Origin: Alphaproteobacteria bacterium
Lineage (GTDB): Bacteria > Pseudomonadota > Alphaproteobacteria > ATCC43930 > CGMCC-115725
Reading direction: 5' to 3'
DNA length: 8,865 bases
NCBI GenBank assembly: GCA_017353855.1
Contig: JAFMSA010000134.1
Span: 1-8,865, forward strand
The first letter of the stretch is position 1. Each line of letters begins with the position of its first letter. The notes under the pieces are model-generated. The model searched no databases. It was not told the DNA's origin and saw only the letters and a list, made by a program, of their open reading frames with translations. Positions 5,299 through 8,865 of the stretch are shown in pieces. The position numbers and the translations under genes were made by a program.

Positions 5299-6033
5299 TC
5301 AGCCCATCACGACGACGCGGAACGACGTGCCGGTCGTTGGCGGGGCAGCAAACCCGATCGTGACGCGGTTCGCGTTGTTCACGGTCACGTCGGCCCAGAC
5401 GACCGCGTTCGTCGTCAGGTTGCGCAGATTGACGGAGACGTCGCTCGTGCCGAGTTCGTGGTCCACCGCGAAGGTTGTGGCCGTGCCATCGCCGGTAATG
5501 CTCTCGGCGTAAGTCTCGGCCTTGCCGCCCAGATCGCCGCCATCCACAACCTGTCCCGCGCCGTCGAAGGCCGCGAAGTGGCCCGCGGTCGCCGCCGGCA
5601 CGAGAGCCATCTTGCCGGTGACGTCGGTCGAGTAAGTCAGGTCGAGGACCCATGTGATCTCGCCCCCGCCGGCAATCGCGGTCGCGACATAGCGCGTCGT
5701 CGCGTTGCCCTGCGTCTCGTCGGCGCGCACGGTCGCGAAATCGTTGACGGTGATCGGGTGCGTAAATCCGGACTGGTCCGCGGGGAGATCGTCCCGCGTG
5801 TCGAACGAGCCGACAAATGAACCGAGATTGGCCAGCCCGGTGATGCGCCCATCCAGCTCCCCGAGTGCGGCGTGCAGATCCTCCTGGTCCTCGAGCGAGC
5901 CGGTGATGTGGCCCCATTCGGCGACATCGGCGTTCTCGGTGACGTAATCGGTGACCCACTGAATATGCGGGACGTGCTGCGGAGCGACCGGCTCGGCTTC
6001 GAGGTCAATATTGGTGAGTAACTGTATGGCCAC
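5299..6033 (-). CDS. Phage tail fibre protein (244 aa)
   Basis: A putative fibre or baseplate-distal protein. VGSFDTRDDLP (74-84), ITVNDFATVRADE (94-106), RYVATAI (114-120) and ITWVLDLTYSTDVTGK (126-141) are followed by HFAAFDGAGQVVDGG (152-166). This series is common in tail-fibre shafts. The C-terminus (about 178-244: ITGDGTATTFAVDHELGTSDVSV... to FRVVVMG) is a beta-rich module widespread at the ends of phage tail proteins and related to that of the upstream 173-aa protein. The start is GTG at 6033, chosen because AAGGAG (6040-6045) is 6 nt upstream and the sequence then reads MAIQLLTNIDL. The TTG at 6072 has no such site. The SD sequence includes the preceding stop codon. It converges with the HNH-like gene with no gap. 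Confidence 0.85.
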   Translation of the reverse strand: MAIQLLTNIDLEAEPVAPQHVPHIQWVTDYVTENADVAEWGHITGSLEDQEDLHAALGELDGRITGLANLGSFVGSFDTRDDLPADQSGFTHPITVNDFATVRADETQGNATTRYVATAIAGGGEITWVLDLTYSTDVTGKMALVPAATAGHFAAFDGAGQVVDGGDLGGKAETYAESITGDGTATTFAVDHELGTSDVSVNLRNLTTNAVVWADVTVNNANRVTIGFAAPPTTGTSFRVVVMG

Positions 6034-6039
6034 GGCAAT

Positions 6040-6045
6040 CTCCTT
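6040..6045 (-). promoter_or_regulatory. Ribosome binding site deciding the GTG start at 6033
   Basis: AAGGAG on the minus strand, 6 nt before GTG. It overlaps the TAA stop of the preceding tail gene (6044-6046), so ribosomes finishing that gene end on the site. Confidence 0.75.
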
Positions 6046-6565
6046 AACGCCGGATGATCGCAGTCCCGGCAATAGCGTTGGCGAAGGTTAACGTCACAGC
6101 ACTTGGGCTCGTAAAATCGGTGTCGCCGATCACGGGATTTCCGGCCTCGTTGATGACCTGCACCGAAACCAAACGCTCGTTCAAGTTATGGGTAATCGAC
6201 CATTCGGTGGCGGCGGTCTCCTGTTCGTGGACGTAGCGGGCAGCGCCGGGCACTGCGCCGCCGCCGACCAGCGCCGCGACGGCCTGGATCAGGTTGCCGC
6301 CGATTGCCTCGAACGCGTCGTGATCCGCCTCGGCTTCATCGCCGATCACGCCGTTGAAGCGGTCGGCGAACGCGTTCGTGCCGACCAACGCGTTGGCGAC
6401 GCTGGTATTCAGCGCGTTGATCGCGCGGTTGATAATCCGCTCGCTGATCGCCGGGGAAAGATTGTTCGCGGCTCCCGGCGGCATCGTCGTCCAGGTCGCC
6501 TGATCCACCGAGGTGCCGAGCACATTGACCCGGATCTCGTTCATATTCGTGACGGAAAGGGCCAT
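6044..6565 (-). CDS. Phage tail protein with C-terminal fibre module (173 aa)
   Basis: Residues 1-105 are alpha-rich and not recognised to family (MALSVTNMNEIRVNVLG..., then ISERIINRAINALNTSVANAL). They could oligomerise. Residues 111-173 (YVHEQETAATEWSITHNLNERLVSVQVINEAGNPV... to GTAIIRR) follow the 'W-x-I-x-HNL...V-x-V...G-x-x-V...F...G-x-A-I-I' pattern of small beta modules that end many phage tail and fibre proteins. A related module ends the next gene. ATG at 6565 has GAGGGAG at 6573-6579, which overlaps the stop of the Ig-like gene. It is probably a structural virion component at or near the fibre. Confidence 0.8.
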   Translation of the reverse strand: MALSVTNMNEIRVNVLGTSVDQATWTTMPPGAANNLSPAISERIINRAINALNTSVANALVGTNAFADRFNGVIGDEAEADHDAFEAIGGNLIQAVAALVGGGAVPGAARYVHEQETAATEWSITHNLNERLVSVQVINEAGNPVIGDTDFTSPSAVTLTFANAIAGTAIIRR

Positions 6566-6577
6566 AGCGGATCTCCC

Positions 6578-7459
6578 TCAAGTCTTCGCAATGCGAAGCT
6601 GGATCGGGTTGCCGGTCGAGTTGGAACCGTCGATGTAAAAGGAATTGCTGCCCGAATCGTAACCCCACTGCGTGATCGTGTTGGCCGCCGGACCGCCGGG
6701 CCGGCCGCCGAATTTGTCGAAATCGACCTCGACTTCCGGCTGCGCGGTGAAGATTGCGAACATACGCACGACTTGGTCGGCCGGCGTCGCCGGCGCGTTG
6801 GGGCCGAGATACAGCGCCTGATCGTTGATGTCCTGCGCGAAACTCGGGTCCCAGCCGGTCCAGCTCGTCAACGGGATGCGGCCGGTCGCGTCGTTCTGGA
6901 ACGTGACCCGGTTCGGGAAGACGTAGGTGATTTCCCACGGCGGGGTCGGGGTCGGCGTGCCGACAACGGTCAGCCGCAATGTCGCGCTGCCGGTGCCGAG
7001 CGCGTTCGTCGCGCTGATCGTGATATTGGGCAGCGCTCCCTCGGTGGTCGGAGCCGTCCCGGTCAGCGCGCCGGTTTCGGTGTTGATCGCGAACCCGCTC
7101 GGCAGTGGCGTCGCGTTGAAGCTCGTCGGGCCGCCGGTGGCGGTGATGTGGTAGTCGAATGCGGCCCCCGGCGCGAGCGTATAGGTCAGCGCGCTGGTGA
7201 TGGTCGGGATTGTCGGCTCGGCCGGCGGGCCCGGCGGCGGCGTGAAGGTCGGCAAGAGTTCCACCCAGGTCTGGAAGTCGAAGCGCAGGCGCAGCGCCGG
7301 CGTAGCCCAATCGAACCAGAAAGCCCCGACCGGCGCGCCGGCTGGTTCGGTATCGGAGATGATCGCGCCGCCGATGCCGCCGGCTCCGCCGTCCGGCGGC
7401 GGAATGCCGAGCCATTGCACCCACTCCATGCGGCGCGCACGGATCTGTCCTTCGTCCAT
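6578..7459 (-). CDS. Tail protein with Ig-like (He_PIG-type) domain (293 aa)
   Basis: Residues 1-80 contain GAIISDTEPAGAPVGAFWF and LRLRFDFQTWVEL, a tail-protein signature ('WFD...L...WV'). Residues 85-166 read as one putative Ig domain of the He_PIG type: LTYTLAPGAAFDYHITATGG, LPSGFAINTETGALTGTAP and ISATNALGTGSATLRLTV. Two proline-rich linkers flank it (TPPPGPPAEP and PTPTPP). Residues 175-293 (WEITYVFPN... to IQLRIAKT) are unrecognised, probably beta-rich. Ig-like domains are frequent on phage surface proteins and are thought to give weak carbohydrate binding. ATG at 7459 is chosen over an upstream TTG/ATG-type start because AAGGAG (7468-7473) sits 8 nt before it. The gap to the previous gene is 22 bp. 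Confidence 0.82.
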   Translation of the reverse strand: MDEGQIRARRMEWVQWLGIPPPDGGAGGIGGAIISDTEPAGAPVGAFWFDWATPALRLRFDFQTWVELLPTFTPPPGPPAEPTIPTITSALTYTLAPGAAFDYHITATGGPTSFNATPLPSGFAINTETGALTGTAPTTEGALPNITISATNALGTGSATLRLTVVGTPTPTPPWEITYVFPNRVTFQNDATGRIPLTSWTGWDPSFAQDINDQALYLGPNAPATPADQVVRMFAIFTAQPEVEVDFDKFGGRPGGPAANTITQWGYDSGSNSFYIDGSNSTGNPIQLRIAKT

Positions 7460-7467
7460 CACCGATT

Positions 7468-7473
7468 CTCCTT
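7468..7473 (-). promoter_or_regulatory. Ribosome binding site deciding the ATG at 7459
   Basis: AAGGAG on the minus strand, 8 nt before the internal ATG. It removes 11 residues from the longest open frame and leaves a clean 22-bp gap to the preceding gene. Confidence 0.7.
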
Positions 7474-7481
7474 TGCTTGCC

Positions 7482-7778
7482 TCAGCGCGCACCCTGTTTC
7501 ATGTCGATCCGGTATTGCTCGGAAGCGCTGCGCGGCCGCTCGAGATCCGGCATGCGGCGCGGCGGCCCGGCCGTGAACGGGCCCGCCGACACCTGATGCG
7601 GCGGCAATTCCGGTTGCGGGACCGGCAGGTCCGGCTCGAGCGATTGCGGAGCTTCCGGCCGGCGCGGCGGCTCGGGCGGCAGGCCCTGCGGCTGGTTTTG
7701 GCCCTCCCACTGCGCGCGCATGTAGTCGACATAGTCGCGGTTGCGCAGGAACCACTTCCAAAGCAGATCGATATCCAT
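7482..7778 (-). CDS. Proline-rich hypothetical protein (98 aa)
   Basis: Not recognised. The aromatic, basic N-terminus MDIDLLWKWFLRNRDYVDYMRAQWEG (two short blocks of Trp/Tyr/Arg within residues 1-26) is followed by a long proline/glutamine/glutamate-rich stretch (about 27-75: LPPEPPRRPEAP, PDLPVPQPELPP) and a basic tail. This looks like a short helix plus an extended, disordered linker, as in some phage scaffold or connector accessories. The start is ATG at 7778, overlapping the preceding stop (TGATG) with AGGAGG at 7783-7788. The frame is open to 7835, but that extension lies inside the previous gene and has no ribosome site. It lies in the same operon as the tail proteins. Confidence 0.75.
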   Translation of the reverse strand: MDIDLLWKWFLRNRDYVDYMRAQWEGQNQPQGLPPEPPRRPEAPQSLEPDLPVPQPELPPHQVSAGPFTAGPPRRMPDLERPRSASEQYRIDMKQGAR

Positions 7779-7960
7779 CAGTCCTCCTGGCGGCCGGGGG
7801 TTACGGCTTCGACCTCGGGATCGGGGGTCAGCCACAGGGTCTGGTGATTGTCGAGGAAGATCACTTTGACGAGGGTTTCCTCGCCCTTTGCTACCGGCTG
7901 CAAGCGGTCGTTCAGATATGCGGCATAGGCCTCGCGGCCGTCGATGATGACGCGCTCCAT
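7778..7960 (-). CDS. Hypothetical protein (60 aa)
   Basis: Not recognised. The sequence MERVIIDGREAYAAYLND..., then ETLVKVIFLDNHQTLWLTPDPEVEAV, alternates hydrophobic and charged residues as in a small mixed alpha/beta fold. There is no signal peptide or membrane span. ATG at 7960 overlaps the upstream stop (TAATG), and its own TGA overlaps the next ATG, which argues that this is a real, translationally coupled gene rather than a chance frame. Its place between a putative peptidase and tail proteins suggests a small virion or assembly factor. Confidence 0.7.
   Translation of the reverse strand: MERVIIDGREAYAAYLNDRLQPVAKGEETLVKVIFLDNHQTLWLTPDPEVEAVTPGRQED
7783..7788 (-). promoter_or_regulatory. 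Ribosome binding site deciding the ATG at 7778
   Basis: AGGAGG on the minus strand, 4 nt before the ATG, inside the last codons of the 60-aa gene. It fixes the start of the proline-rich protein. Confidence 0.7.
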
Positions 7961-8865
7961 TACGCGGCCCGCCGCTGCGGGGCGGTGCGCTGCGCCTCGT
8001 AAAGGCCTTCGACGGTCGTGTAGAACTTCAGCCAGTCGCGGCTCGCGTCCGGAGTCTCGTCCTCGGCCTCCGCACAGGCGATCTCGGCGAGGGTCTCATG
8101 GAACGCGGTCTTCAGGAGCTTCGCGCGGTAATCGTTCTTCCACTGGTCGAACGGGACGACTTCGGCAGCCTCTTTACCGCGCCGCACCTGATCCTCGGCA
8201 TAGACCTTGTAGAGGTCGTGGCGGTATCCGCCGTCATTGAGAAACTTTCCGTAGTCGTTCCAGAAGCCGCGCGAATAGGGGCTCACCCCGTCATCCGCGA
8301 CGAGGGTCGTGACGTTGTCCATGTAAGTCGGGTTGAGCCGCGCGACGGTCGGGTAGCGGGCCTGCGCGCCTTCCTTGAGGCTGTAGCCGTCCGCCTCGAG
8401 CGCGCCGGCGTCGTCGGCCTGTGCGAGTTCGGTCATGTATTGGTCGAGCACGGTCTGCCAGCGCTGGTGCGTGATCTCGTGCGCGGCGGTGCCGCGGACG
8501 CTGTCGATACTCAAGTTCCCGAGGAACATCTCGATGTCGCCTTTGCGGCCCTGCGCGGCGCTCGTGTAGGAGCGGCCTAATGTGCCGGTGACGGCTTGGC
8601 CCTGCTTGAGCAATTGATCGGCCTGCTCGGCGGTGAGAAACGAGAATTTCTCCTTCGGGTAATGGAGCCGCTCGGCCTGCTCGTAGGTCAGGTCCTTCAG
8701 CATCTGCTGGCCGCGCGGGGTCTCGGAGAATTTCTTGTTCGTGAATGTCGTGAGCGCGGCGAGGCCGCGGCCGCTGAAGCCGTTGTTGCGCGCGTCGTAC
8801 CACGTCCATTTCGCGTGCCGGACCCAATGCTGCTCTGTGGCTCCCGGTTGCGGCAATGCGATATG
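7960..8865 (-). CDS. Putative HExxH metallopeptidase, 5' end outside window
   Basis: At least 302 codons, open at the right edge. A TTG at 8856 is the first possible start inside the window, but the frame continues through the edge and no ribosome site is visible, so it is probably internal. Counting from that TTG, TAAHEITHQRW (123-133) has the HExxH zinc-binding pattern in a plausible helix. A second acidic helix, FHETLAEIACAEAED (252-266), might supply a third ligand, as in gluzincins, but the spacing of over 120 residues makes that uncertain. LTYEQAERLHYPKEKFSFLTAEQADQLL (56-83) looks helical. Family unknown; it may be a virion-associated protease or a polyvalent structural protein. It ends with TAA overlapping the next ATG. 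Confidence 0.65.
   Translation of the reverse strand, partial: HIALPQPGATEQHWVRHAKWTWYDARNNGFSGRGLAALTTFTNKKFSETPRGQQMLKDLTYEQAERLHYPKEKFSFLTAEQADQLLKQGQAVTGTLGRSYTSAAQGRKGDIEMFLGNLSIDSVRGTAAHEITHQRWQTVLDQYMTELAQADDAGALEADGYSLKEGAQARYPTVARLNPTYMDNVTTLVADDGVSPYSRGFWNDYGKFLNDGGYRHDLYKVYAEDQVRRGKEAAEVVPFDQWKNDYRAKLLKTAFHETLAEIACAEAEDETPDASRDWLKFYTTVEGLYEAQRTAPQRRAA

Noticed and set aside
6336..7424. A 362-codon minus-strand open frame, longer than the genes it overlaps
   Set aside because: It is a plus-one-type shadow of the Ig-like and 173-aa genes, with low-complexity Arg/Ala/Asp composition. The genes kept have ribosome sites and recognisable domains.
6188..7576. A 462-codon plus-strand open frame opposite the tail genes
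   Set aside because: It lies antisense to three well-supported genes, is very rich in Arg/Ala/Gly as expected of a high-GC shadow, has no ribosome site or recognisable domain, and crosses gene boundaries.

Overview
This is a high-GC window carrying what looks like the distal tail / receptor-binding region of a tailed bacteriophage or prophage. The evidence is a run of fibre-like proteins: tail-fibre C-terminal modules, an Ig-like protein, a collagen-like protein and glycine-rich tip proteins. Almost every gene is on the minus strand, tightly packed with overlapping stop/start codons (TAATG, TGATG, GTGA, ATGA). The GC-rich, Arg/Ala-rich composition suggests a proteobacterial host, perhaps an alphaproteobacterium, but nothing here identifies the host. 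No integrase, tRNA, CRISPR array or diversity-generating retroelement was seen.

In transcription order (right to left). First comes the 3' part of a putative HExxH metallopeptidase (7960-8865, open at the right edge), then a 60-aa unknown, a 98-aa proline-rich protein, and a 293-aa Ig-like (He_PIG-type) tail protein. Two consecutive tail-fibre proteins follow (173 and 244 aa) that end in related beta-rich modules. A single plus-strand gene (4846-5298, visibly lower GC) then interrupts the operon. It is a degenerate HNH-type / homing-endonuclease-like gene, its stop codon directly abuts the stop of the convergent tail gene, and a strong hairpin lies in its leader.

Beyond it lies the most interesting part (1-4748): two paralogous glycine-rich proteins, two GT2 glycosyltransferases, an aminoglycoside-phosphotransferase-fold kinase, a 70-aa protein, a collagen-like/glycine-rich protein and the beginning of a third GT2. 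This reads as a loosely duplicated cassette of leader peptide, glycine-rich tip protein and GT2. The GT2 start overlaps the stop of the glycine-rich gene in both copies, and a roughly 22-residue N-terminal leader is shared between the 70-aa protein and one glycine-rich protein. My working inference is that these enzymes decorate the fibre/tip proteins encoded beside them, or alter the host surface glycan. This is not demonstrated by the sequence.

One gene, 4095-4748, appears to begin at an AUC (or AUU) codon. The leader homology and a strong Shine-Dalgarno sequence lie upstream of the first ATG, yet no ATG, GTG or TTG is available there. Gene starts were reassigned in several places (GTG at 346, 2060, 3507 and 6033; internal ATGs at 2845, 7459 and 7778) from stop/start overlaps, ribosome binding sites and family N-termini. 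All functional names come from reading motifs by eye; no database search was run.
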